Origin: DASYQD01 sp963837455
GTDB taxonomy: Bacteria; Acidobacteriota; Thermoanaerobaculia; Multivoradales; JAIOJS01
NCBI GenBank assembly: GCA_963837455.1
Contig: CAWINM010000010.1
Span: 310,001-374,000 of the forward strand
DNA: 64,000 nucleotides
Direction: 5' to 3'
Made by a program: the position numbers and the translations under genes. Positions 46,438 through 54,502 of this stretch are shown one piece after another; position 1 is the stretch's first letter, and the number at the start of each line of letters is the position of its first letter. A model generated the notes under the pieces. It did no database searches. It saw nothing but the letters and a program-made list of their open reading frames with translations, and was not told where the DNA came from.

Positions 46438-47028
46438 GTGCCCCGGGTAGACAACGGTGAAGGCGACGACACCTTGGATGACGTCAAGGACGAGGAGCTG
46501 ATGATGCAAGTGCGGGCGGGAGACGTGGAGCAGCTGTCGATCCTCTTCGAGAGGCATCATGCACGGCTGTTCGGCTTCTGCCTGGGGATCCTCGGCAACC
46601 GCGAGGCGGCTCGCGACCTGGTGCAGGAGGTGTTCTTCCGCCTGCTCAAGTACCGCGACAGCTTCCGCCCCGAGGCGCCCTTCGCTCCCTGGCTCTACCG
46701 CCTCGCCCGCAACGCCTGCATCGACCAGCTACGCCGCTCGGGGCGGGAGCGCCCCGCCGATCCCGACCTCGACCGAGCCGACCCAGCGCCGCTGGTGGAG
46801 GAGGAGCTGGAGCGGCGTGACGAGCTCCAGAAGCTGCAGTCGGCGCTTGCCCGGCTGCCGGAGGACAAGCGCGAGCTGCTGCTGCTGGCGCGCTCGGGCA
46901 CCCTCTCGTACGAGCAGATCGCGACGCTCCTCGGCTGCACCGTGGGAGCGCTCAAGGTGCGGGTCCACCGTGCGCTGCAACTGCTGCGCGAGGTGTACGC
47001 CCGCGTCGACCAGGAGGCCGTTTCCTGA
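46438..47028 (+). CDS. ECF-type RNA polymerase sigma factor
   Basis: This 196-residue sigma factor has region 2 (LSILFERHHARLFGFCLGIL, DLVQEVFFRLLKYRD, WLYRLARNACIDQLRR) and region 4 (LPEDKRELLLLARSG, YEQIATLLGCTVGALKVRVHRALQLLR). Region 1.1 and 3 are missing, as in ECF sigma factors. The start is GTG 46438; an ATG at 46501 is less likely because it would cut the N-terminal helix. The next gene encodes an anti-sigma-like zinc-finger membrane protein. The promoter it recognises is unknown. Confidence 0.93.
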   Translation: MPRVDNGEGDDTLDDVKDEELMMQVRAGDVEQLSILFERHHARLFGFCLGILGNREAARDLVQEVFFRLLKYRDSFRPEAPFAPWLYRLARNACIDQLRRSGRERPADPDLDRADPAPLVEEELERRDELQKLQSALARLPEDKRELLLLARSGTLSYEQIATLLGCTVGALKVRVHRALQLLREVYARVDQEAVS

Positions 47029-47042
47029 ACCGGAGGCCTGTC

Positions 47043-47861
47043 ATGGATGCATGCGACACCATCCTCGAGTCCTGGTCGGCGGCGCTCGCCGCCGGCGAGC
47101 CCCCACCACCGGAGGCAGCGGGCCACCTGGCGGCGTGCGCCGAGTGTCGCCTCGCCGCCGCCGATCTCGAGCGCCTCTGGGAGCGCCTCGGCGGGCTCAC
47201 GGCGTCGGCACCGAGCGCGCTGCTGCGGCGCGACTTCGAGGGGCTGCTCGCCGGGTATCGCGAGGGGCTGGCGGGGCAGCCGGCCGCGGCGACCGTCGCG
47301 GCGGGCGGCGGCCGAGCCACGCGCGCCTTCCGCCGCCGCCGCGCACTGCGGCGGACCTACCAGCTCGCCTACGGCCTCGCCGCGCTGCTCGCCGGCGTCG
47401 TCGTGGGCGTCGTCTCGCGCCCCGACTCGCACGCCGGCGAGGTGAGGGAGATGCGCGCCGAGCTGCACGCCCTGCGCCAGGACGTGGCGCTGTCGATGCT
47501 GCAGCAGACCTCGGCCAGCGCCCGCCTGCAAGGCGTGAGCGTCGGCGCCCAGGTGGCCCACCAGGACCCCGAGGTGCTGGCGGCGCTGCTGCGCACGCTC
47601 GCCACCGACCCCAGCGCCAACGTGCGGCTGGCCGTCGTCGACGCGCTCGCCGGCCGCGCCGGCGAGCCGGCGGTGCAGGCGCGCCTCGCGGACGCACTGC
47701 GCAAGGAGGCTTCGCCGCTGGTGCAGATCGCCCTCGCCGACGCCTTGCTCTCCGCCGACGGCGCGCGGGCGAGGCAGCTCGTGGCGCCGCTCGCCAGCGA
47801 GGCCGGCGTGCGGCCCGAGGTCAAGCAGTACGTGCGCCAGCGACTGGGGATGCGGACGTGA
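47043..47861 (+). CDS. Anti-sigma-like membrane protein with zinc finger and HEAT repeats
   Basis: The 272 residues begin with a zf-HC2-like motif (HLAACAECR preceded by DACDT). Then comes a linker, one membrane helix (about 110-128) and a region outside the membrane with two or three HEAT-like repeats (LLRTLATDPSANVRLAVVDAL, LRKEASPLVQIALADALL). Anti-sigma factors of this type hold the sigma factor at the membrane until a signal releases it. HEAT repeats in the outer part are an uncommon addition and may bind the DUF4097 proteins encoded next. Starts 14 nt after the sigma gene. Confidence 0.82.
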   Translation: MDACDTILESWSAALAAGEPPPPEAAGHLAACAECRLAAADLERLWERLGGLTASAPSALLRRDFEGLLAGYREGLAGQPAAATVAAGGGRATRAFRRRRALRRTYQLAYGLAALLAGVVVGVVSRPDSHAGEVREMRAELHALRQDVALSMLQQTSASARLQGVSVGAQVAHQDPEVLAALLRTLATDPSANVRLAVVDALAGRAGEPAVQARLADALRKEASPLVQIALADALLSADGARARQLVAPLASEAGVRPEVKQYVRQRLGMRT

Positions 47862-48835
47862 GCGTCGTCAGGAGAATGCTGCAGTTGGCGCCGGCGCTAC
47901 GGCGCCCGCTGGCTGCCGCGGTGACCGCGATGACGGTCGCACTGCTGGCCGTCGCCGCCGCCGGCGCCACTCCGCACGGCCAGCCACAGCCGCACCCGCA
48001 CGTCCCCGTGCACACCTCGGAGAGCGGCTGGCGCGATCCCGGCTCCACCTTCCCGCTCGCCGCCGGCGACCGACGCGAGGCCTCCTACCAGCTGCCGTCC
48101 GGCGGCGGCAAGGTGGTGGTCGACGACGTCGCCGGCAGCGTCCGCGTGCGCGCCGTCGACGGCGACACCGTGCACCTGGTGGCGCGGCAGCTGCTCCACG
48201 CCGCCAGCGCCGCCGACCTCGAGCTCGCCCGCCGCGAGATGCCGCTCCAGCTCTCCCAGCACGGCGACACCGTGATCGCCTTCGTCGACTCCCCGTTCCG
48301 CGGCGAGGACGGCGACCTGCGCGGTCCCTGGCACGACCTTCCGTACCGTGTCCTCTACGACTTCGAGCTCGAGGTGCCGCGGCGCACCGCGGTGGTGTTG
48401 CGTACGGTGCTCGACGGCGACCTCGAGCTCAGCGGCACCGACGGTGCCTTCGAGGTGCGCAACGTCAACGGCGCGGTCGCCGTGCGCGACGTCGGCGGCG
48501 CCGGCACCGCCACCACCGTCAACGGCGAGCTGCACGTCCAGTTCCGCCGCAACCCGCAGGCCGCCTGCGACTTCGGCAACGTCAACGGCGACGTCGACGT
48601 CACCTTCCAGCCCGGTCTCGACGCCGACGTGCGCTTCCACACCCTCAACGGCGGGGGGTGGAGCGACTTTCCCTACACCTTGCAGCCGTTGCAGACGGAG
48701 CAGACCTCGGACCGGCGTGACGGCCTGTTCGTCGTCAAGGGCCGGTGGTCGCAGGGGATCCGCATCGGCGCCGGCGGCCCGCAGCTCTCGTTCGGCACCG
48801 TCAACGGTGACGTGCTGATCCGCAAGTCCCCCTAG
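47858..48835 (+). CDS. DUF4097 beta-strand repeat protein, exported (copy 1)
   Basis: The GTG at 47858 overlaps the stop of the anti-sigma-like gene (GTGA). The 325-residue protein has a signal peptide, a His/Pro-rich linker (HGQPQPHPHVPVH) and a DUF4097 beta-helix-like domain. The repeats include LDGDLELSGTDGAFEVRNVN, VNGELHVQF and FGTVNGDVLIRKSP. The NVNGxVxV pattern is typical. Members are envelope proteins often encoded with sigma/anti-sigma or PspC genes. It may be the effector or the signal sensor of the sigma factor. The next gene is a second member. Confidence 0.83.
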   Translation: MSVVRRMLQLAPALRRPLAAAVTAMTVALLAVAAAGATPHGQPQPHPHVPVHTSESGWRDPGSTFPLAAGDRREASYQLPSGGGKVVVDDVAGSVRVRAVDGDTVHLVARQLLHAASAADLELARREMPLQLSQHGDTVIAFVDSPFRGEDGDLRGPWHDLPYRVLYDFELEVPRRTAVVLRTVLDGDLELSGTDGAFEVRNVNGAVAVRDVGGAGTATTVNGELHVQFRRNPQAACDFGNVNGDVDVTFQPGLDADVRFHTLNGGGWSDFPYTLQPLQTEQTSDRRDGLFVVKGRWSQGIRIGAGGPQLSFGTVNGDVLIRKSP

Positions 48836-48881
48836 CATGAGCTCGATCTCGACCGTTCCTCACAGAGGAGCCTCATCCGCC

Positions 48882-49703
48882 ATGCGTAAGACCCTTCCCA
48901 TCCTCAGCCTCGCCCTACTCGCCGCTGCCGTGGCCCACGCCCAGAGTGGCAACCGCTACGTGGTACCCCTGTCGAAGCCGGGCCAGCCGGTACGCCTGGT
49001 GGTCGGCCTGGTGAGCGGCAGCATCTCCGTCGAGCCGCAGAACGGCAACGAGGTCGTCGTCGAGGCGGTCGCTGACCGCGACGGCGACGACGAGCACGAC
49101 TCGCGGCCGCCGCGCGGCGCCGCCGGCATGCACCGCCTCCCCAATCGCAGCCTCGGCCTGGTGGTGGAGGAGGAGGCCAACAAGGTCACGGTGTCGATGG
49201 GTGGCATGCCGCGCGAGGTGACACTCCGCATCCTGGTGCCGCGCCAGACCTCGGTGTCGCTCTCCACCGTCAACGACGGCGACATCCACGTGCAGGGTCT
49301 CGAGGGCGAGCTCGAGCTCTCCAACGTCAACGGCGAGATCACCGCCCGCGACGTGCAGGGCTCGGTGGTCGCCCACACCACCAACGGCGACGTCAAGGTG
49401 GTGATGACCCGTGTCGACCCCAAGGCCGCCCTCGCCTTCGCCACTCTCAACGGCGACGTCGACGTCACGCTGCCGGCGAGCTTCAAGGGCGAGCTGCGCA
49501 TGCGCTCCGACAACGGCGAGATCTACACCGACTTCGACGTCCAGCTCTCCACGCCGCCCGCCAAGGTGGAGCAGAAGCGCAACGGTGGCCGCTACCGGCT
49601 GGAGGTCGACCAGGAGATGCACGGCACCATCGGCGGCGGCGGCCCCGAGATCCAGCTGCGCACCTTCAACGGCGACATCTACCTGCGCAAGCGCGGCAGC
49701 TGA
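48882..49703 (+). CDS. DUF4097 beta-strand repeat protein, exported (copy 2)
   Basis: I choose ATG 48882 behind AGAGGAG, because the signal peptide (LPILSLALLAAAVAHAQ) begins there; an ATG at 48837 would add 15 residues. The 273-residue mature product has the same NVNG/TLNGDVDV repeat pattern (LELSNVNGEITARDV, TTNGDVKVVM, FATLNGDVDVTL, TFNGDIYLRKRGS). It closes the sigma/anti-sigma operon. The two copies differ in length and in the N-terminal third, so they are probably not redundant. Confidence 0.85.
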   Translation: MRKTLPILSLALLAAAVAHAQSGNRYVVPLSKPGQPVRLVVGLVSGSISVEPQNGNEVVVEAVADRDGDDEHDSRPPRGAAGMHRLPNRSLGLVVEEEANKVTVSMGGMPREVTLRILVPRQTSVSLSTVNDGDIHVQGLEGELELSNVNGEITARDVQGSVVAHTTNGDVKVVMTRVDPKAALAFATLNGDVDVTLPASFKGELRMRSDNGEIYTDFDVQLSTPPAKVEQKRNGGRYRLEVDQEMHGTIGGGGPEIQLRTFNGDIYLRKRGS

Positions 49704-49758
49704 GGGCTGCCGCGAGACTCGCCGCACATCGCCGCGCGGCGGCGACGGTCGCGAACCC

Positions 49759-49812
49759 GACTCACCCCGGGCCCCGGCGTCGTCAGGACGTCGGGCGCTC
49801 CCGGGGCGAGTC
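49759..49812. terminator. Long hairpin between convergent DUF4097 and S10 genes
   Basis: The outer arms GACTCACCCCGGG (49759-49771) and CCCGGGGCGAGTC (49800-49812) pair with a single mismatch. Inside, CCCGGCGTC pairs with GACGTCGGG. The structure is the only strong element in the 165-bp convergent gap. There is no T-tract, so it may need Rho or act as a two-sided barrier. Confidence 0.45.
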
Positions 49813-49868
49813 ACGCTCGCGGGCCCGCGGCGGCGGCGGTTCCCGCGCCACGCCGCCGGCTGGCGCCG

Positions 49869-51416
49869 CTAGCCGCCGCTGTGCGCGGTCATGAACGCCG
49901 CGATGTCGCGCTTCATCTGCTCGAGCGAGGCTCGGTGCAGGTACATCATGTGCCCGGCCTCGTAGTACTTCATCTCGACGCGCGCCGCCTGCTCCTTGGA
50001 CAGGCCCATGTGGGCAAACATCTCCTCAGTGGCGAGGAAGGGCGTGGCGAGGTCGAAGTAGCCGTTGAGCACCAGCACCGAGAGGTGCGGGTCGAGCCCC
50101 ATCACGTGCGCGAGGTCGGGGCCGGTGTTGGCGATCGGCAGCGGGAAGCGCGAGCCCGGGATGCGGTGCTTGAAGTCCCAGTCGCGGAAGACGTTGCCCG
50201 AGACGTGGTAGGTCTTGTCCCTGCCGAACTTGAGCTCGCGGTGGTAGTAGTCGAGGAAGGCGGCGGTGAAGGCCGCCGACACCGCCTCCGACTGCGGGTC
50301 GTACTCGGCCTCTTCGGCCAGCTGGTCGAAGGTGAAGCCGGTGAAGCGCGAGTCCAGGCGCCCCACCGTCTCGCGCCGCCCGTGCAGCAGCTCGTGGGTG
50401 AACTGCGACTCGTCGATGCGCAGGTTGGCCTGGCGGATGTAGTCCGCGGAGAGGCCGGTGTAGCGGTGCAGCTGGGCGATCACCTGCTCGCGTTCGGCGT
50501 CGGGGAGCTTGTCCCCCTTGGCGAGAGCGGCGGCGTAGGGACCGATGGCCCACTCGCGGACCTCGGCGAGGAAGGGCTCGAGGGCAGGCGGCTGCTCCGG
50601 CAGCGCCTTGTGGTACCAGGCGGTGGCGGCGAAGGTGGGAAGGAACAGCGGGTAGGGGCGCTCGTTGCCCGGCCACTCGAAGATGGCCTCGAGGTCGAGC
50701 GCCACCGAAATGAGGACGACGCCGTTGAGGGCCATCCCCTTCTCGTTCCACAGGTAGTCGGCGACGCCCGCCGACCGCGTGGTGCCGTAGCTCTCGCCGA
50801 GCAGGAACTTCGGTGAGTTCCAGCGGTCGTTGTCGCTCACGTACTGGAAGATGAACTGGCTCACCGAGGAGATGTCGGGGTCGGTGCCCCAGAAGTCCTT
50901 GTTCTCGGACTTGCCGATGGCGTGGCTGTAGCCGGTGCCCACCGGGTCGATCATCACCAGGTCGCTGACGTCGAGGATCGATTGATCGTTGTCGGCTACC
51001 TGGTAGGGGGGCGGCGGCGTCGAGCCGGCGTCGGTGGTGACGATGCGCCGTGGGCCGAGCACGCCCATGTGCAACCAGATCGACGACGAGCCGGGCCCGC
51101 CGTTGTAGGCGAAGGTGATGGGCCGGGTGCGCGGGTCGGTGACCCCCTTCTTGACGTAGGCGGTGTAGCCGAGCTGCGCCGTCGGCTCGTCCTTGTCGTT
51201 GTGCAGCACCAGCGTGCCGGCGGTCGCCGTGTAGGCGACGGTCTTGCCGCCGACGACGATGGAGTGCTCGGTCACCGACTGCTCGGGCTTCGGCTTCTCC
51301 TTGGCGTCGGCGGCCTCCCCCTTGTCGCCGTGCTTGTCGGGCGGTTCCTGGGCGCGGGCGAGGCTGGCGGCGGCGAGCAGGAGACAGGCTGCCAGGGTCA
51401 CGGTGCTCGTCTTCAT
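49869..51416 (-). CDS. S10 serine carboxypeptidase-like protein, secreted
   Basis: The ATG at 51416 follows GAGGAG. The 515 residues have a signal peptide, a Lys/Glu-rich linker and an alpha/beta-hydrolase with the S10 oxyanion loop NGGPGSSS. The nucleophile is in GESYGTTR, the acid in NGYFDLATP and the histidine in EAGHMMY. Serine carboxypeptidases release C-terminal residues at acidic pH. In the window it adds carboxypeptidase activity to the S9, M28 and M61 peptidases. A long helical cap (about 225-340) is typical. Confidence 0.93.
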   Translation of the reverse strand: MKTSTVTLAACLLLAAASLARAQEPPDKHGDKGEAADAKEKPKPEQSVTEHSIVVGGKTVAYTATAGTLVLHNDKDEPTAQLGYTAYVKKGVTDPRTRPITFAYNGGPGSSSIWLHMGVLGPRRIVTTDAGSTPPPPYQVADNDQSILDVSDLVMIDPVGTGYSHAIGKSENKDFWGTDPDISSVSQFIFQYVSDNDRWNSPKFLLGESYGTTRSAGVADYLWNEKGMALNGVVLISVALDLEAIFEWPGNERPYPLFLPTFAATAWYHKALPEQPPALEPFLAEVREWAIGPYAAALAKGDKLPDAEREQVIAQLHRYTGLSADYIRQANLRIDESQFTHELLHGRRETVGRLDSRFTGFTFDQLAEEAEYDPQSEAVSAAFTAAFLDYYHRELKFGRDKTYHVSGNVFRDWDFKHRIPGSRFPLPIANTGPDLAHVMGLDPHLSVLVLNGYFDLATPFLATEEMFAHMGLSKEQAARVEMKYYEAGHMMYLHRASLEQMKRDIAAFMTAHSGG

Positions 51417-51696
51417 CAGGGCTCCTCGAGAAAGTGGGGTGGATGGAGACGTCGATGGTATGACACCCGGGACGCGCCGGAGCGGTTCGCGGAGCGCCTC
51501 GAGCTCCCCACCAGCGTGATGCCAGGCGGGGTGGATGCTGCTGCCGGGCCGATCGCTTGCGAAGAGGCGGGGTGGTCGTGCGATGCTCGAACCCTCGCCG
51601 AGCATGGGCCCGAGCCCGGACGCTCACGGCGGCTGCGGTTTGGTGGTGCGTCGCCTGGCGCGGGCCGGCCGCGGAGGACGACGGAGGACAGGAGAC

Positions 51697-53016
51697 ATGT
51701 CGAGCAGATCGAGAACGACCGGTAGAGCCCTTCGCGTCGCGCTGGCGGCGCTCCTGGCCCTGGCGGGCGGTGCCGCCGCCTCGCCGCCGCCGGCGCCGCA
51801 TGGCGCCTTCCTGCTGCGGCCGGCGCGGGTCTTCACCGCCGAGGATGCCACCGCCCACGAGGGGTGGGTGGTGGCGGTCGAGGGCGATCACATCGCCGCC
51901 GTCGGTCCCGCGGCCAGCGTCGCCGCGCCCGCAGGCGCCGAGGTGGTCGACCTTCCCGGCGACACCCTGTTGCCCGGCCTCATGGACATCCACTCGCACA
52001 TCTTCCTCCACCCCTGCGACGAGACGCTGTGGAACGACCAGGTGCTCGAGGAGCCCGTCGAGTACCGCACCATTGCCGCCGTGCGCCACGTCGCCGACAC
52101 CCTGCAAGCCGGCTTCACCACGCTGCGCGACCTCGGCACCGAGGGGGCCGGTTTCGCCGACCTCGCGGTCAAGCGGGCGATCGACGAGGGTCTGATTCCC
52201 GGCCCCCGGCTGGTGGTGGCGACCCGCGCCATCGTCGCCACCGGCTGCTACGGCCCTGGGCCGCGCGGCTTCCGCCCCGACCTCGAGCTGCCCAAGGGTG
52301 CTCAGGAGGTGAGCGGCGCGCCGGCAATCCTCGCCGCGGTGCGCGAGCAGGCGGGGCACGGTGCCGACTGGATCAAGGTCTACGCCGACTACGGCTGCGG
52401 CCCAGGTGGGGCCGAGGTGCCGACCTTCACCCCCGAGGAGCTGGCGGTGCTGGTGGAGGCCGCGCACTCGCTCGGCCGCAAGGTGTCGGCGCACGCCACC
52501 ACTGCCGAGGGGATGCGCCGCGCCACCCAGGCGGGCGTCGACAGCATCGAGCATGGTTACGCCGGCACCGACGAGGTGTTCCGCTTGATGGCGTCGCGCG
52601 GCGTCGCCTATCTGCCCACCCTCACCGCCGCCGCCGCCTATGCGCAGTACTTCGACGGCTACGTCCCGGGCAAGAGCGCGCCGACAACGCGCATGCAACA
52701 GGCCGAGCATGCGTTCCGAGCGGCGCGCCAGGCAGGGGTGACGATCGGCCTCGGCAGCGACGTCGGCGTCTTCACCCACGGCACCAACTGGCGCGAGCTC
52801 GACTGGATGGTGCGCGACGGCATGACCCCCGCCGAGGCGTTGCTCGCCGCCACTGCCGTCGACGCCGGCATCCTCGGCTGGCAGGACCGGCTGGGGCGCA
52901 TCCGCCCCGGGCTGCTCGCCGACCTGGTGGCGGTCGCCGGGGATCCCACCCGCGACGTCACCGCGGTCAGGGACGTGCGGTTCGTCATGCGCGGCGGCGA
53001 GGTGGTGCGCCGCTAG
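51697..53016 (+). CDS. Metal-dependent amidohydrolase (prolidase/imidazolonepropionase-like), exported
   Basis: This 439-residue enzyme starts at ATG 51697 behind GGAGGACAGGAG. A signal peptide precedes the TIM barrel. Metal ligands are DIHSHIF (HxH), the lysine in WIKVYAD, SAHATT, IEHGYAG and the aspartate in GSDVGVF. This is the pattern of the Xaa-Pro dipeptidase-like amidohydrolases that hydrolyse dipeptides with C-terminal Pro, Arg or Lys, also seen in organophosphate-degrading relatives. The exported location and neighbouring S10 gene favour peptides as substrate. Divergent from the S10 gene with 280 bp between. Confidence 0.92.
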   Translation: MSSRSRTTGRALRVALAALLALAGGAAASPPPAPHGAFLLRPARVFTAEDATAHEGWVVAVEGDHIAAVGPAASVAAPAGAEVVDLPGDTLLPGLMDIHSHIFLHPCDETLWNDQVLEEPVEYRTIAAVRHVADTLQAGFTTLRDLGTEGAGFADLAVKRAIDEGLIPGPRLVVATRAIVATGCYGPGPRGFRPDLELPKGAQEVSGAPAILAAVREQAGHGADWIKVYADYGCGPGGAEVPTFTPEELAVLVEAAHSLGRKVSAHATTAEGMRRATQAGVDSIEHGYAGTDEVFRLMASRGVAYLPTLTAAAAYAQYFDGYVPGKSAPTTRMQQAEHAFRAARQAGVTIGLGSDVGVFTHGTNWRELDWMVRDGMTPAEALLAATAVDAGILGWQDRLGRIRPGLLADLVAVAGDPTRDVTAVRDVRFVMRGGEVVRR

Positions 53017-53179
53017 AGTCGGTGACGCCCGCGGCGTCGCGCGCGAGCAGCGGGACGAGCGCTCGCGCCGAACCAGGCATGCCCGCGATTGCACCGGGCG
53101 CGCGAGCCGGGCGCGCGTGGCGAGCGGCGACCCGCGCGGCAGCCGCTGGATGGCGCTCGCCGCGACGTCGCGTTGCCCC

Positions 53180-53211
53180 TTGACTCCGTACCCGGGTACG
53201 GGCTGCATACT
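53180..53211 (+). promoter_or_regulatory. Mercury-type MerR promoter and operator upstream of merR
   Basis: The -35 box TTGACT (53180-53185) is followed after 20 nt by CATACT (53206-53211). Between them lies the perfect dyad CCGTACCC/GGGTACGG (53186-53201). TTGACTCCGTAC followed by a dyad partner GTACGG is the known mer operator pattern. The start codon of merR is 9 nt downstream of the -10 box. Confidence 0.82.
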
Positions 53212-53220
53212 GTGGATGGC

Positions 53221-53643
53221 ATGAGCGACCCGGACCCCGGGATGACCAGCGGCGAGCTCGCCTGCCTCGTCGGCGTCGGCGTCGAGACGCTGCGCTACTA
53301 CGAGCGGCGCGGGCTGCTCGCCCCGCCCTGGCGGTCCGCCGCCGGTCACCGGCGGTTCGACGCCGAGTCGCTGCGCCGGCTGCGCTTCATCCGGCGCGCG
53401 CAGGGGCTGGGCTTCACCCTCGACGAGATCGCCGAGCTGCTGGCGCTGGCCTGTGACGGGCGCAGCACCTGCGAGGCCGTGCGGCGGCGCGCCGAGGCCA
53501 AGGCGGCCGAGCTCGACGCCCGCATCCTCAGCCTGCGGCGGCTCCGCGACGGCCTGCGCGCCCTGGCGGCGGAGTGCCATGCCGCGACCGACGGGCCGAC
53601 CTGCCCCCTGCTCGACCGGCTGGCCCGCGCGGAGGCATCCTGA
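53221..53643 (+). CDS. merR: Mercury-responsive regulator MerR
   Basis: The 140 residues have the MerR helix-turn-helix (TSGELACLVGVGVETLRYYE, GHRRFD) and a dimer helix. The three Hg(II) ligands of Tn501 MerR (Cys82, 117, 126) are matched by Cys84 (STCEAV), Cys119 (AECHAA) and Cys128 (PTCPLL). The 35- and 9-residue spacings are identical. It should thus sense Hg(II). Unlike Tn501, merR lies upstream of and in the same direction as merT, so one promoter serves both. Expected to repress without mercury and activate with it. Confidence 0.95.
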   Translation: MSDPDPGMTSGELACLVGVGVETLRYYERRGLLAPPWRSAAGHRRFDAESLRRLRFIRRAQGLGFTLDEIAELLALACDGRSTCEAVRRRAEAKAAELDARILSLRRLRDGLRALAAECHAATDGPTCPLLDRLARAEAS

Positions 53644-53645
53644 CG

Positions 53646-54014
53646 ATGTCTGAGGCGCGACGCCACGATCTCCGCCTCGCTCGCTGGTCGGGTGGTGCGA
53701 GCGCGCTGGCGAGCCTTGTCGTCGCCGCCAGCACCCTCTGCTGCCTGCCGCTGGCGGCCGCCGCTGCCGCCGGCCTCGCCTCGCTCGGCGGTGGCCTGGT
53801 GTGGAGCCTCCGCCCCTGGCTCGTCGGGTTCGCCGGCGCCAGCCTCGTCTTCGGCTTCTGGCGCGCCTATCGGCCCTGTCCCCCCGGCGAACCCTGCGCC
53901 AACGCCGCCAGCCGCCCCCTGACCCGCGTCCTGCTGTGGGTCTCGGCCGCGCTCACCGTCGTCCTCGCGAGCCTGCCCTGGTGGGCGCCACGGCTCCTCA
54001 TCGCCTTGGGATGA
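53646..54014 (+). CDS. merT: Mercuric ion transport protein MerT-like
   Basis: ATG 53646 lies 2 nt after the merR stop. The 122 residues form three membrane helices. A vicinal cysteine pair (Cys32-Cys33 in STLCCLPLA) lies in the first helix, and a second pair spaced C-x5-C is in the loop after helix 2 (RPCPPGEPC). This matches Tn501 MerT (Cys24-Cys25 and Cys76/Cys82). MerT carries Hg(II) through the inner membrane to cytosolic thiols. No merP is nearby. The next gene overlaps by ATGA. Confidence 0.9.
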   Translation: MSEARRHDLRLARWSGGASALASLVVAASTLCCLPLAAAAAAGLASLGGGLVWSLRPWLVGFAGASLVFGFWRAYRPCPPGEPCANAASRPLTRVLLWVSAALTVVLASLPWWAPRLLIALG

Positions 54015-54502
54015 AGGGCATCTCGACGTGGGCTCCGTGTCTGAAGGCCCCGCGAGACGGCGAGGCCGCGGTAGAGGCACCTGACGGCGCGGCGGTGCCG
54101 GTGCCGAGCTGCCCCGGCTGCGGGCTCCGCGGCCGGCGGATCGCCACGCGCACCGCCATCGCGGTCACCAGCGAGCCGCTGCCGGCGCGCCAGCAGCTCT
54201 TCGTCTGCGCCGCTCCCGACTGCTCGTTGATCTACTACGGTGCCGCTGGCGCCCACATCGCGGCGAGCGCGCTGAGGCTGCGGCCGACCTGGAAGGGCGG
54301 CGACGTGCTCTGCTTCTGCTTCGGCCACCGCCTCGCCGAGCTCGACGGTGGCGCGAGCTCGCGTGACGCCGACGGCGACGACCTGGTGTCGCGGATCGAG
54401 CGGCGGGTTCGTGCCGGTGACTGCGCCTGCGAGCTGCGCAACCCCTCGGGCCGTTGCTGCCTGCCCGAGATCGCGCGTTCGCGCTCGACCCTCAGGAGCT
54501 GA
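54011..54502 (+). CDS. CopZ-like iron-sulfur-binding metallochaperone
   Basis: The ATG at 54011 overlaps the merT stop (ATGA). The 163-residue cytosolic protein has a zinc-ribbon-like start (CPGCGLRG), FVCAAPDCSLIYYG, CFCFGH and a late cysteine cluster (CACELRNPSGRCCLPE). These cysteines match the N-terminal domain of Archaeoglobus CopZ, which holds one Zn and one [2Fe-2S]. The C-terminal HMA domain of CopZ is missing. In this operon it may receive Hg(II) from MerT in place of MerA. The 3' end overlaps the convergent permease gene by 11 nt. Confidence 0.82.
   Translation: MKGISTWAPCLKAPRDGEAAVEAPDGAAVPVPSCPGCGLRGRRIATRTAIAVTSEPLPARQQLFVCAAPDCSLIYYGAAGAHIAASALRLRPTWKGGDVLCFCFGHRLAELDGGASSRDADGDDLVSRIERRVRAGDCACELRNPSGRCCLPEIARSRSTLRS

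Noticed and set aside
50026..53580. 1184-aa minus-strand ORF opposite the amidohydrolase and S10 genes
   Set aside because: High GC makes stops rare in antisense frames. It crosses two well-supported genes and the mer promoter and contains no recognisable domain.
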